Of a stretch of DNA of 64,000 nt, positions 1 through 9,605 are shown piece after piece. This DNA is from Bombyx mori (taxonomy: Eukaryota; Arthropoda; Insecta; Lepidoptera; Bombycidae), in assembly GCF_030269925.1 (NCBI RefSeq), contig NC_085109.1, forward strand, positions 4,836,001 to 4,900,000, in the 5' to 3' direction. Both the position numbers and the translations under genes were made by a program. Positions within the stretch are counted from its first letter, which is position 1, and each line of letters starts with the position of its first letter. Under the pieces are notes generated by a model. It made no database searches. It had not been told where the DNA came from and saw only the letters and a list, made by a program, of their open reading frames with translations.

Positions 1-375
1 ACATTGGTTTGGTGTTTTTTCTTTAAGCGCCTAGAACAGACTAAAGCGTAGTCAATGATCAGAACTTAGCTTTGTTCCCTCTAGCTGCCTGATCTTTCTG
101 CAGTATCCTTTCTATACGACTAATGAAGTTATCAATAAATTCTTGGGAAATCGCTTTCCGTCCAAATGTGAATCGATTTCGGTCGACTTCAGTCTTCTTC
201 ACATTGGTCTTGTAATCGCTCATACTTCATGTTTCCAGACGGTGAGCAGCGCTCATGCTGTGATGTCTATGAGCTCCGAAAATCACTTAAAAGCAGACGT
301 GCTAGCAGCTATTTTATCTATAGCAACAAAAAAAAACCTTTCATGCGACGACAAACCAAATTCTATTTTTTTATC
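1..375. other. Unannotated AT-rich DNA
   Basis: I see no coding exon, RNA gene or recognised repeat here. The short open frames have no motif and no family resemblance. Confidence 0.5.
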
Positions 376-672
376 TATTGCTCATTTGGCTACCGGAGCT
401 CACAGACATGGATTACGTAGAAGCCGGCACCCACCTTGAGACGTGGGTAGTTTTTTTTTTGGTGTTAAGTGGTTATCGGAGCACATAGACACCTACAATG
501 TAAATGCTGCCATCCATCTCGAGATATGAGCTCTAAGGTCTTAGTTTTTACAGTACAACGGCTGCCTCACCCTTCAAGCCGAAACGCATTACTACTTCAT
601 TTTAGAAACAGGCAGGGCGGTGGTAAGTACCTACACGCGCGGACTCACAAGTCGTCCTACCACCAGTAATAG
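376..672 (-). repeat. Bm1-type SINE, two decayed fragments
   Basis: Positions 456-672 read on the minus strand as the body and 3' part of the Bm1-type SINE: the (reversed) CCTACCACCAGTAAT motif, the GAAACGCATTACT block and the GTGTTAAGTGGTTA tail motif are present. A T-run at 450-461 is the reversed A tail. Positions 376-447 look like a second, more decayed piece of the same family. No tRNA-like head remains, so this copy is not expected to be transcribed by Pol III. Confidence 0.7.
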
Positions 673-961
673 TTCATGACATGTGTTGACACCCATAAAA
701 TTATCAGTTTCATGACACCACTTTTGTTGTAAATATTCAGTACCTGTGATAACACAGTGATACTAGGAATAGAAAAAAAAAAACGACACACACGTGACTT
801 CATTTATACCGAGCAAGTTTACGACTGGCTCCCAATGAAACGAGCACCGCATACGTAAACGAGACGTTGTAAAGTACATTTTCACGCAAAACCCAAAAAG
901 AGGACGACTAATATTTTAAGCATTCAGTGGCAATAAAAAGGTGCCACCACAAATCCCATTA
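673..961. other. Unannotated DNA left of the R1-like insertion
   Basis: AT-rich with a short A-run near 773-782. The right end (about 916-975) is the left flank of the R1-clade insertion. On the minus strand it continues, in the pre-insertion arrangement, the open frame that lies at 2252-2454. Confidence 0.5.
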
Positions 962-975
962 GGGAACTAATAATT
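962..975. repeat. Target-site duplication, left copy
   Basis: GGGAACTAATAATT here is repeated exactly at 2238-2251, just after the A tail of the intervening LINE. The 14-bp length is typical of target-primed reverse transcription. Confidence 0.9.
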
Positions 976-1748
976 TGGTGCGATCAATGGCCCTATACGG
1001 GGCGCCCGTGTGGGGCCAGTCCCTGGCCGTGGGGGTAGCGAAGCTGCTGCAACGGCCGCAACGCACCATCGCGGTCAGGGTCGTCCGTGGCTATCGCACC
1101 ATCTCCTTCGAGGCGGCGTGTGTACTGGCTGGGACGCCGCCTTGGGTCCTGGAGGCGGAGGCGCTCGCCGCTGACTATCAGTGGCGGGCTGACCTTCGTG
1201 CCCGGGGCGTGGCACGTCTCAGCCCCAGTGTGGTCAGAGCGCGGAGGGCCCAATCTCGGCGGTCCGTGCTGGAGTCATGGTCCAGACGGCTGGCCGATCC
1301 TTCGGCTGGTCGTAGGACCGTCGAGGCGATTCGCCCGGTTCTTGTGAACTGGGTGAATCGTGACAGAGGACGCCTCACTTTCCGGCTCACGCAGGTGCTC
1401 ACTGGGCATGGTTGCTTCGGTGAGTTCCTGCACCGGATCGGAGCCGAGCCGACGGCAGAGTGCCACCATTGTGGTTGCGACTTGGACACGGCGGAGCACA
1501 CGCTCGTTGCCTGCCCCGCATGGGAGGGGTGGCGCCGTGTCCTCGTCGCAAAAATAGGAAACGACTTGTCGTTGCCGAGTGTTGTGGCATCGATGCTCGG
1601 TGACGACGAGTCGTGGAAGGCGATGCTCGACTTCTGCGAGTGCACCATCTCGCAGAAGGAGGCGGCGGGGCGCGTGAGAGACGCACAGGCCCGCCGCCGT
1701 CGAGCGGGGGCCAGGGAGGCGGATCTCGCCCAAGCCCTGGCCCTCTAA
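976..1748 (+). pseudogene. C-terminal fragment of R1-clade LINE reverse transcriptase ORF
   Basis: About 257 codons are open to a TAA stop at 1746-1748, but there is no genuine start because the element is 5'-truncated. The visible part has the C-terminal pattern of R1-clade ORF2: an ALYGAPVWG segment after the reverse transcriptase core, a GRLTFRLTQVLTGHGCF motif, then a CX2C...HX4C zinc knuckle (ECHHCGCD ... EHTLVACP, roughly residues 163-180), then a basic tail. The catalytic endonuclease and polymerase motifs are absent, so it cannot act alone. A related but different copy lies on the minus strand at 24503-25066. Confidence 0.88.
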
Positions 1749-2137
1749 GTGTTTCGGGTCTCCCTCACATGTCGGCCTGGGGACCGACGAAGGGGGCCTA
1801 AGAAGACGACGTGCAAGCTGCTCTGCACGCGTTTTATGCATGAGCATCCGGGTGATGGAAGGCCGGCTATCCTCAACCCACGCTGGTTCTGACCCAGCGG
1901 GGTATTCCGTAGGATAGACCATTCTAACCGGCGCCATCTAGGCGGGCTTCGGATAGCCTGCCGACCGAGAGGGCTGGTGGTCGTGGCGCCGACGACCGCC
2001 AGTCCGGCGTCCCGAGGGGGAGGGTGATGGGAGAGATGTGCTCCGCACTAAACGCTTCACTTTCCCCCCCTTGCCTTTTCATGAGTTTTGTCTCATGCGA
2101 GGTTTGGACGTTGGTTGTTGAGAGACAGGAGGTTTTA

Positions 2138-2154
2138 GTCGGTTCGACTCCGAC
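2138..2154 (+). other. T-arm-like hairpin in the LINE 3' UTR
   Basis: GTCGG and CCGAC form a 5-bp stem around the 7-base loop TTCGACT, exactly tRNA T-arm geometry. It contains a sequence close to the Pol III B box (GGTTCGACTCC, 2141-2151). No A box is apparent nearby. It may be a recognition structure for the element's own reverse transcriptase. Confidence 0.5.
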
Positions 2155-2209
2155 ATGCCCCGCCCTCCATCCCCAGTGAAGGGCGGAAGTCCGGCGATTT
2201 CCTCCTGAC

Positions 2210-2237
<28 letters not shown>

Positions 2238-2240
<3 letters not shown>

Positions 2241-2251
2241 AACTAATAATT
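2238..2251. repeat. Target-site duplication, right copy
   Basis: Exact second copy of the 14-bp sequence at 962-975, immediately after the LINE A tail. Confidence 0.9.
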
Positions 2252-2454
2252 GCGTTTCGAGTAGACGGTCCCGAGGGCTGCCCCTTTTTTGTGACTATAT
2301 CGAGAGCGTGTAGAAATTCTTTGTTTACACTCTCAAGAGAGGAGCCGTAGCCGTATTCCAGTGAAGGCCGTCTACGTAAGCTTTGAGCATAATTTCTTAT
2401 TTCTATGTTCTGTATAGAAATAGCTAAATTTCTACTGTTAATAAATAGATCCAA
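2252..2454 (-). other. Open frame interrupted by the R1-like insertion
   Basis: On the minus strand an ATG at 2454 opens about 70 codons up to the insertion. Removing the LINE and one duplication leaves the frame open for roughly another 17 codons, to a TAA at 916-918. I recognise no domain, and there is no splice or promoter evidence. It could be chance or the remnant of a host or transposon gene. Confidence 0.25.
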
Positions 2455-3216
2455 TGTTCGCTAATTTTGTCTCTAAAGCTGAAAATGTAACAGAACTGAT
2501 GATATTTTTACTTGTTTTACGGAGGCGGGGCGTTTGTGACCTCACTCACACTGGTAACTATCTTATTTCTGCCATGAAGCAACAATGTATTTTAATGCTG
2601 ACTGTGATGTGGTCCTCACTCCTTACACCTAAAAAAAGTTTCTCTACGGTATTACAGGTATGACTTTACCGAAAATATATCAATATATATCCTTTTGCAA
2701 ATGTTATCATAGCAGACAAATTTAAAATGTAGATTATTTTATATTTACCTAAATAATAAACATCAAAGCATTAGCATTTGCATGTGTGTTATAATTGTTT
2801 GTTTAAAAGGGCATCCACAAATATAGATAGATATTTGTATGAAATAGTCATCACTCAGCTGCCTTTTAATGTACACTTATTTTCATCTCGAATAGTACGG
2901 TTCATTTGTAAAACTCCCCGCGTAATCCATTAGAGTGAATGACACACAGACTGTCTCCTTTTGTAGGAATACATCTATCGAACTTGAATGACGTTTTTAC
3001 CTGGATCGTCGCAATCTTGTCCTACCCGCCCTTCATTCAGTAAATGTTTTCACAGGTAGGGTTGCGAAGTCTCAGAACACTTGTAAAGGAATGACGGATA
3101 TATGTTCAAGAAAAGAGAAAAAAAAACATGGATTCCGTTTTAAGCGACCAATAGCCGTTGTTCTAAGAGATAAGTTTTAAATTCATGTTCCTTTTCCTCA
3201 GCTCTGTTCGTGTTGA
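2455..3216. other. Unannotated AT-rich DNA
   Basis: No gene, RNA or recognised repeat seen. Contains A-runs and short low-complexity stretches only. Confidence 0.5.
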
Positions 3217-3587
3217 TTTATACCCGATCCTGTAGATCGAATGGTAAACAGTCGACGTCGCCCAAAACACGGCATTACGGATCCTCCTGATCCATTAACG
3301 GTGCTTTTAGGTATCACAATGCATCACCGGTCACCGTCCTCGCCGAGCCCGTCGCTTGCGACGAAGGGCTCGACGCGCGAATCAACCCACAGACACAGCC
3401 CACTGAGTTTCTTGCCGGATCTTCTCAGTGGGTCGCGTTTCCGATCTGGTGGTAGATTCTGCGAAGCACTGCTCTTGCTAGGGCCAGTGTTAGCACCACT
3501 TCGGTTTGACCCCGTGAGCTCACCTACATGTTAGGGCGAAGCTGATATAGCCTCTCAAGGCTATCAGCATAGGTAGGGAAAAAAAAG
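3217..3587 (+). repeat. Hairpin-tail retroposon (BMC1-like LINE 3' end?), copy 1
   Basis: A 370-bp copy of a family seen about ten times here. It starts ATACCCGATCCTGTAGA, contains CGTCGCTTGCGACGAAGG and GATCTTCTCAGTGGGTCGCG, and ends with a stem-loop (ATAGCC-TCTCAA-GGCTAT), CAGCATAGGTAGG and an A-run. The common 3' end with A tail indicates a retroposon. The name BMC1-like is from memory and uncertain; no coding part is visible. Confidence 0.7.
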
Positions 3588-3902
3588 TTGATTTATTTGC
3601 AGTAGACGCCCTGCGTAAAAGTACTGGCATAAAGCCGAATTTACATTACGAAATTAATGGCGTGAAATTAATTTCGTGACATTAGTTTTACTAACAGTTT
3701 CACGTGTAATTTAATACTTTCGTAATGCATGCATTAATTTCATGCATGGAAATTAGTTTCGTGCCCTGCGCGATTTTTTGGTGAAATTAATGTCATGCAA
3801 CTAATTTCATAGTGTAAACGCGACGTGAAACTAATGTCGCGAAAGGGCCTGCGCTGTGCGGACGTGTGTATTGTTAGTTCGGACGCGCTTCAAGCGTTGA
3901 AA

Positions 3903-3962
3903 ATGGCAAACCGACGATGGAGTACAGAAAAAAATATAGATCTTATTAATGAATATCAATGA
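3903..3962 (+). pseudogene. MADF/Myb-like accessory protein remnant of PIF/Harbinger
   Basis: ATG at 3903 opens 19 codons (MANRRWSTEKNIDLINEYQ), then TGA. The spaced W, the LI pair and the Y resemble the start of a MADF or SANT-type DNA-binding domain, the kind carried by the second gene of PIF/Harbinger elements. The rest of the domain is missing, so the frame is dead. Confidence 0.55.
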
Positions 3963-3979
3963 CAAGGGTCCCGAAACAC

Positions 3980-4172
3980 CTACAGTAAAAAATCAAAATT
4001 ATCTTCACTCATTCGAAAATAGTTTTTATAACTCTCAGGATCTTCATCTGCTAATTCAGAGACTAATTTCATTGCACCTAAATGCCTTCTTGTTTGTCCA
4101 TCCTTGAATCTACCAACTTTTTTTTCTTGATAGTCTTTTTTTAAGTTTATAGGTATATAAGCATTTCTTTAG
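3980..4172 (-). pseudogene. PIF/Harbinger transposase N-terminal fragment
   Basis: The minus strand reads an open stretch of about 60 codons, ending in TAG at 3980-3982. It contains GRFKDGQTRRHLGAMKLVSE and DPESYKNYFRMSEDNFDFLL. The pattern D-P-E-S-Y-x-N-Y-x-R-M-S before a F-D-x-L-L is characteristic of the N-terminal part of Harbinger-type transposases. The DDE catalytic region is absent. The frame is not continuous with an upstream ATG, so this is a relic left by internal deletion. Confidence 0.75.
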
Positions 4173-4349
4173 CTACATTAAATATGGCAAATTACAGCTT
4201 TGATGTTGAAGGCGCCATGGCTACTGCGATACTGTGGATTTCGCGACACTAATTTTTTAACGAAATTACTTTCGCATATATCGAAACTACTTTCGTGAAA
4301 CTGAGCTCAACATGCATTACACTAATTTCGTAATGTAAACTCGGCATAA

Positions 4350-4909
4350 GAGTTTAGTTCGATATCACTATTTTACGATTAGACAATAATTTGCATACAA
4401 ATAGACTTAAAATCCATACGAAATTCTTTAAGTAAAAAAAGATTGCATCGAACTGAAATTCCCACCCGAAGATCCTCTCTTCTATTTTAATTAAAATAAT
4501 ATTTTGAAATAAATCCGGCTTCAAAGCCTCCACAAAATGCTAGAAATCCTTTAACATGACAACCTTACGTAGAAATCCTTGGAAATACCGTCTAATTGTG
4601 TGCGAGATATATTGTTCAATCGATCTGCAGCTAGCGCCTTCAAGATAACCAGATGTCGCCATGTCTCTATCGTATTTAATCACTAACCAAAGGCTTAAAC
4701 AATTGTGTTCTAATTTACTGAATCACCAAAATAAAAATACTATTTTATACATAATATAAGAGTCGATGTAGGTATGTGTGTTTCTGATAGACTCCGAGAC
4801 TGCTGGATCGATTTGGATGAAATTTTCATGATATCGGGGGATTGGCTTAGCGGGTGATCCTGTGGTAGCGATTGGTAGCAACCAGATTTTAAAATCGCAA
4901 ACGACCTCT
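4350..4909. other. AT-rich DNA with a weak Helitron-like motif
   Basis: Mostly unique. Positions about 4775-4870 include GACTCCGAGACTGCTGGATC, which resembles the segment at 53430-53450 in a Helitron-like copy, so a decayed relative may lie here. Confidence 0.4.
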
Positions 4910-5158
4910 TTTTTTTCCTACCTATGCTGATAGCCTTGAGAGGCTATTTCAGCGTAACCTTAACTAGTAGGTGAGCTCACGGGGCTCGAACCTGACGACG
5001 TTAATACGAACCCTAGCAAGAGCCGTGCTTCGCAGAATCTACCACCGGATCGGAAACGCGACCCACTGAGAAGATCTGGCGAGAAACTCAGTGGGCTGTT
5101 GTGTCTGTGGGTTAATTTCCTCGTCGAGAACTTCGTTCGACGAGAATGATGACCGGTC
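4910..5158 (-). repeat. Hairpin-tail retroposon, copy 2 (minus)
   Basis: Reversed T-run (4909-4917), then the CCTACCTATGCTGATAGCC hairpin tail, then the AAGATCTGGCGAGAAACTCA block. It is 5'-truncated and carries small indels relative to 3217-3587. About 30 bp to the right lies an RTE-like piece in the same orientation. Confidence 0.7.
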
Positions 5159-5185
5159 ACACCTCAGTTGATTAGTTACCTTCAT

Positions 5186-5262
5186 TATAATCAATCCAGA
5201 GCTGTCTGCCTACATCCAGCGGATTCTCGCGACCTTTATCCACTGGTCCACCTCATGGGAGG
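5186..5262 (-). repeat. RTE-like LINE ORF fragment
   Basis: On the minus strand this is a short, decayed match to the end of an RTE-type ORF, sharing CTGCCTACATCCAGCGGAT and GGTCCA-CT-TGGGAGGC with 35715-35775. No intact frame. Confidence 0.5.
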
Positions 5263-5641
5263 CTTAATGAAATAAGCATGATGGTATGTTATACGTTTCA
5301 AATTCTGTCTAGCTCTCTGAAGAAGGATTTTATTAACGTGTAAAAATTCACTTCAATTATTTTTATTAGTAGAGAGCAATCGAACTAAAGAGCTATTTAG
5401 AATTCAGTAAGTACTTACTGATTCCCATAGTCGTCTTCATGTGAATGCCGCATTTAGACTGAGGCATGAGGTCTAAGTCTGAATTCTAATACGCATGACC
5501 TCTATTTGACCCTTGAAACCGGATGCATGTATGCCGCGCGGCAGAAATTAACATGTTAGTTGCACCTATCCCTGCGAACTCATAAGACGATGAAGACGAG
5601 TCGTCCAAGAATAATTCTTAGTACGTATTTTTTATTATTCA
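5263..5641. other. Unannotated unique DNA
   Basis: No feature recognised between the RTE piece and the Helitron-like copy. Confidence 0.5.
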
Positions 5642-5925
5642 CTAGCTGACCCGGCATACTTCGTAGTGCCTCAATCGATAAATAAAATACCTAAACTTTT
5701 GTATAAAACAAACTTAAAACAAACAGAAGGAATCCGTCCGACGGGGGTCACATCAAAGGAAAAACAAAATTGGTTTTTTTATTTAATTCCAAGCATTTTT
5801 ATATTTATTTACCTATTAAACCTTCTCTGGACTTCCACAAATCATTCAAGACCAAAATTAGCCAAATCTGTCTAGCCGTTCTCGTGTTTTAGCGAGACTA
5901 ACGACAGCAATTCATTTTTATATTA
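5642..5925 (-). mobile_element. Helitron-like element H1, copy 1
   Basis: Drawn on the plus strand it starts A|CTAGCTGACCCGGC and ends near TTCATTTTTATATTAT. Read in Helitron orientation (minus strand) the family begins TC and ends CTAG, fitting the TC...CTRR rule with insertion between A and T. No Rep/helicase gene, so non-autonomous. One of seven copies; the best-preserved are near 31904-32193 and 63072-63361. This one lacks the terminal ATATAGA. Confidence 0.75.
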
Positions 5926-6101
5926 TGTTGACTCACGTCAGGGATGGCTGAGCGGTAGTTTCCGTCATCACTCGTATTTGGTTGAACTCAGTTTATAAAA
6001 AGTCAATAAAACCTTTTGAATAATAATTATTGAAACTCAACACACACAACTTTCACAATGACAGGATAAACCGACAGTTTCGTTGCACATACCGACAGAC
6101 C

Positions 6102-6902
6102 GACTGACTGACTGACTGACTGACTGACTGACTGACTGACTGACTGACTGACTGACTGACTGACTGACTGACTGACTGACTGACTGACTGACTGACTGAC
6201 TGACTGACTGACTGACTGACTGACTGACTGACTGACTGACTGACTGACTGACTGACTGACTGACTGACTGACTGACTGACTGACTGACTGACTGACTGAC
6301 TGACTGACTGACTGACTGACTGACTGACTGACTGACTGACTGACTGACTGACTGACTGACTGACTGACTGACTGACTGACTGACTGACTGACTGACTGAC
6401 TGACTGACTGACTGACTGACTGACTGACTGACTGACTGACTGACTGACTGACTGACTGACTGACTGACTGACTGACTGACTGACTGACTGACTGACTGAC
6501 TGACTGACTGACTGACTGACTGACTGACTGACTGACTGACTGACTGACTGACTGACTGACTGACTGACTGACTGACTGACTGACTGACTGACTGACTGAC
6601 TGACTGACTGACTGAGTGACTGACTGACTGACTGACTGACTGACTGACTGACTGACTGACTGACTGACTGACTGACTGACTGACTGACTGACTGACTGAC
6701 TGACTGACTGACTGACTGACTGACTGACTGACTGACTGACTGACTGACTGACTGACTGACTGACTGACTGACTGACTGACTGACTGACTGACTGACTGAC
6801 TGACTGACTGACTGACTGACTGACTGACTGACTGACTGACTGACTGACTGACTGACTGACTGACTGACTGACTGACTGACTGACTGACTGACTGACTGAC
6901 TG
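6102..6902. repeat. (GACT)n tetranucleotide satellite, 801 bp
   Basis: About 200 uninterrupted GACT units with a single visible substitution (C to G at 6616). The left edge is preceded by degenerate ACCGACAGACC. The right edge decays through CAGAGACTCACTGACTGAGA. The 4-bp period keeps minus-strand frames open as Val-Ser-Gln-Ser repeats; these are artefacts, not genes. The length may be approximate because such arrays are hard to assemble. Confidence 0.97.
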
Positions 6903-7154
6903 CCAGAGACTCACTGACTGAGACGGACGGAATGACTGTCTGACACGGAATGTCACGACTCTGTCCACGTACCGCCATTTTATACTGTGGCGTTACGGAG
7001 TCTACCCTTCATTTTGTGATATTTATCAAAACAACATTTCATCATTTAAAATAATAATCAAAACCACCGTTTTAATATTACTAAAAGTCGTTATCCACGA
7101 CATATAGATAGATAGATAGATAGATATAGATTTAGGTCTTTCTATAGCAAAATT
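6903..7154. other. Satellite flank and short TAGA microsatellite
   Basis: Degenerate GACT-like units fade out by about 6950. A (TAGA)n run lies at about 7102-7128. Nothing else recognised. Confidence 0.6.
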
Positions 7155-7246
7155 GGTACTTGCCTGTAGAGATTTGAACGCTCGTATAGTCGCATGAACT
7201 CAGTACACCGGGCATCTTACCTATTGGGCCACAAACGTACCAACGA
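7155..7246 (-). repeat. Decayed tRNA-like SINE head
   Basis: On the minus strand it reads as a Bm1-like tRNA-derived head. TGGCCCAATAGGTAAGATG resembles the A-box region, CGTTCAAATCTC resembles the B box, and it ends at the GGTACC-type junction (here AAGTACC). The SINE body is not recognisable beyond it. Probably an old copy. Confidence 0.55.
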
Positions 7247-7696
7247 TATTTCTTTATTCTTTTCCTCTTTCGCCAGTTTCATTCACCATCCTTCAACTTC
7301 AAATTCGTAATAACATAAAAGACAGGACGTTGAAAAAAAAATCTGACAGTTGAATGTCTCTAAAAAACTTTTCACGCCGATTTTGAGTTGCATTCAGAGT
7401 ACGAACTAACACAGATTTGTGACAAGAACATTTCCTTTGCACAAACAATTAAACCATTCAACACACGAGTATCTTTTATAGGTAAATAAAGAGGCCCTTG
7501 AACACAAGAGGAGTTTTACGACTGTACTTGAGTATTGTTCAATGCGGCAAATGATTCATGAGTCCTTATTTTAAATAATAAACGGCGTTGGCCTATATCA
7601 GTCGACTTCTTTGAAGGTAGGTTACAAATTTAAAAAGCTAGTACAACATTCTCTTTTGTTTTAATTTAATATTAGAGTATCGTATTTATTGATTAA
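7247..7696. other. Unannotated AT-rich DNA
   Basis: No gene or recognised repeat seen. Confidence 0.5.
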
Positions 7697-7986
7697 CTAG
7701 CTGACACGGCAGACTTCGTAGTGCCTGAATCGATAAATAAAAGACCTAAACTTTTGTATAAAATAAACTTAAAGCAAACAAAAGGAATCCGTCCGACGAG
7801 GGACACATCAAAGGAAAAACAAAAGTGTTATTTTTATTTCATTCCGAACATTTTCATATTTATCTACCTTTTAAACCTTCTCTGGACCTCCACAAATAAT
7901 TCAAAACCAAAATTAGCTAAATCGGTCCAGCCGTTCTCGAGTTTTAGCGAGACTAACGAACAGCAATTCATTTTTATATGTATAGA
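7697..7986 (-). mobile_element. Helitron-like element H1, copy 2
   Basis: Complete copy: A|CTAGCTGACACGGC on the left to TATAGA|T on the right in plus-strand view, so TC...CTAG in Helitron orientation. About 290 bp with no transposase. An open frame of 90 codons runs through it from a GTG but has no ATG; it is also open in other copies because they are close relatives. Confidence 0.82.
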
Positions 7987-8231
7987 TAAGTAGAAATATT
8001 TACGAACAACAGAACGGTAATTTCGTGAACGATTTGATTCAGATTTTGTAGATTATAAGTTGAAATAGCATCATGTGTTATAAATACAAGAGATAGTTCT
8101 AAGCACTGCTTAAATTACTTACTATTGTCCGGCCGCTGAAAGAATGTCTTCCTGATCCACCGCATGATGTATTTTTGAGGTGCCGTCATATTTACGATGA
8201 AACATTTCAATTGAAGTCTGTTGTATTTTAA

Positions 8232-8362
8232 AACTGAGACCTTAGAATTCATATCTGAAGGTAGGTGACGGCATTTGCGTGTAGATGTCTATGGGCTCCA
8301 GTATCCACTTAATATCAGGTGGCCCGTGAGATAGGCCACCCATCTAAGTAATAAAAAATAAA
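8232..8362 (+). repeat. Bm1-type SINE 3' fragment
   Basis: Contains CTGAGACCTTAGAA, GTCTATGGGCTCCAGTA and the ending CATCTAAGTAATAAAAAATA. 5'-truncated, A-rich tail present. Confidence 0.8.
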
Positions 8363-8412
8363 ATTGTAAGCTGTACCAGTGAATAAATAAGTTATTCTCT
8401 TGGTGGCTGGAC

Positions 8413-8548
8413 TATAGGCAGCGGCTTGGGTCTGCTCCTGGCATTGCTGAAGTCCATGGGCGACGGTAACCACTTACCATCAGGTGGGCCGTATGCTCGT
8501 CTGCCTACAAAGGCAATAAAAAAATAAAAAAATAAAAAATTAAAAATA
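8413..8548 (+). repeat. CR1/jockey-like LINE tail
   Basis: Tail-only copy of the LINE that is intact at 59635-62682. It starts at ATAGGCAGCGGCTTGG, runs through CCATCAGGTGGGCCGTATGC and ends GGCAATAAAAAAATAAAA. The break lies just upstream of the LINE ORF stop codon. Confidence 0.85.
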
Positions 8549-8814
8549 AGCGTATATATGTATATGTATAAATGGCGTCTTCCCAATCGAAAAAATGATC
8601 AGAGCTGTTCAGACATGTACAGACATGAGCTTTCAGGACCGATTAGCCAGAAAAAATGCCCGGGTTTGACATGTCTGATACGGCATGAACGTATTTTTCC
8701 TAATGTATCGATGCCTAATCATACTTGAACAGGCATGACCATGTCTGATCATTTTTCCCGGGTTCTTATCTTACATGTATAGTATATGCATGGTTAAAAA
8801 TAAGAATCTTGAAA
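8549..8814. other. Unannotated DNA
   Basis: Contains several near-repeats of CAGACATG/ACATGTCTGA (about 8605-8755) in both orientations, otherwise nothing recognised. Confidence 0.45.
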
Positions 8815-8925
8815 AAAAAAAACTACGTAATTTTTTTTTTATGATTGTAAGATTACTGGTGGCCCGGAGGCCTTTTCAGTTTCACCAGGACAGTTGGGTG
8901 AGCAAAGGCTCAGCCAGGAGACAAA
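8815..8925 (-). repeat. Retroposon tail, GGCCCGGAGGCC type
   Basis: A reversed A tail (T-run 8829-8840) followed by ATTACTGGTGGCCCGGAGGC, AGTTTCACCAGGACAG and GGCTCAGCCAGGAG. The same block occurs at 18226-18320 and 39405-39485, so it is an interspersed family. Confidence 0.65.
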
Positions 8926-9212
8926 TTTCAATATCAATAGACTAGTATTAATTTGAAACAGTTAAATGTAATTGTTAAAGTGTATCGCATGAAAGCTCAC
9001 CCGCTCTCGTGATGGGAACAATAACATTCGGAACTGCGGCAGGATACCGGATATATCGATGTCGCGTGTATTGTTCCCTAGCTGAACAATAGTTCCTTTG
9101 AAACGCTTAAAGCGAAGAAGATACTGCTTTATTGAAATAAAACGTTTTTGAAATAATTGAACACTTATGGAACAGTGTGCTGATTTTTGTCCGCTTCAAA
9201 CATTTACATTTT
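8926..9212. other. Unannotated DNA
   Basis: Nothing recognised. Confidence 0.45.
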
Positions 9213-9326
9213 CGGTAGGCAGTGGCTTGGCTCTGCCCCTGGCGTTGCTGAAGTTTATGGGCGACGGTGACCACTCATCATCAGGTGGGCCGTATGCTCG
9301 TCTGCCTACAAGGGCAATAAAAAAAA
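9213..9326 (+). repeat. CR1/jockey-like LINE tail
   Basis: CGGTAGGCAGTGGCTTGGCT through GGGCAATAAAAAAA. A 114-bp tail-only insertion of the LINE family. Confidence 0.88.
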
Positions 9327-9399
9327 TTACATTTGTGGAAATATGACTAACTAAGGTATTTAGCAATCACAAATACGATTCTTTAGCCTATAGACATAA

Positions 9400-9605
9400 T
9401 TTTTTTTCCTACCTATTCGTTAGTAGCATAAGCGGCTATTCCAACTTCGTGCAGATCGATAATCGAGCTCACGGGCTCAACCTGAGAGAATTGCTAACAC
9501 TAGACCTAGCAAGAGCAGTGCTTCGCTGAATCTAAATACTATCGGATCTGAATCGCGACCCATTAAGAAGATTCGGCGAGAAACACAGTGGGTTATATCT
9601 ATGGG
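9400..9605 (-). repeat. Hairpin-tail retroposon, decayed copy (minus)
   Basis: Begins TTTTTTTCCTACCTATTCGT and shares CTAGCAAGAGCAGTGCTTCGC and GAAGATTCGGCGAGAAAC with the family. The tail hairpin is damaged, suggesting an older copy. Confidence 0.6.

Larger units (their letters stand above)
976..2237 (+). mobile_element. 5'-truncated R1-clade LINE insertion
   Basis: A 1.26-kb insertion bounded by a perfect 14-bp duplication and ending in a run of about 28 A (2210-2237). It holds the C-terminal part of the reverse transcriptase ORF (to 1748) and about 460 bp of 3' UTR. The 5' end is missing, as usual for LINEs. The R1 clade includes rDNA-specific and telomere-specific elements, but neither kind of target is visible here, so this is a non-specific member or a stray insertion. 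Confidence 0.9.
3633..4346. mobile_element. Deleted PIF/Harbinger DNA transposon
   Basis: A 714-bp element with terminal inverted repeats of about 25 bp (GCCGA-A/G-TTTACATTACGAAATTA at the left, its inverse at the right) flanked by TAA at 3630-3632 and 4347-4349. The TWA target duplication is the PIF/Harbinger signature. The subterminal regions are rich in ATTAATTTCGTG-like motifs on both strands. It keeps 5' parts of two genes in opposite directions: a MADF-like start on the plus strand and a transposase N-terminal part on the minus strand. That matches the known two-gene layout of these elements. It cannot move without help. Confidence 0.85.

Noticed and set aside
1178..1937. Minus-strand frames of 156 and 220 codons
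   Set aside because: They are antisense shadows of the GC-rich R1-type ORF, without their own motifs.
6102..6902. CRISPR-like array
   Set aside because: The unit is 4 bp with no spacers, and the genome is eukaryotic.
6027..6978. Two 313-codon minus-strand frames of Ser-Gln-Ser-Val repeats
   Set aside because: They are translations of the GACT tetranucleotide array; all frames are open because the unit has no stop in any phase.
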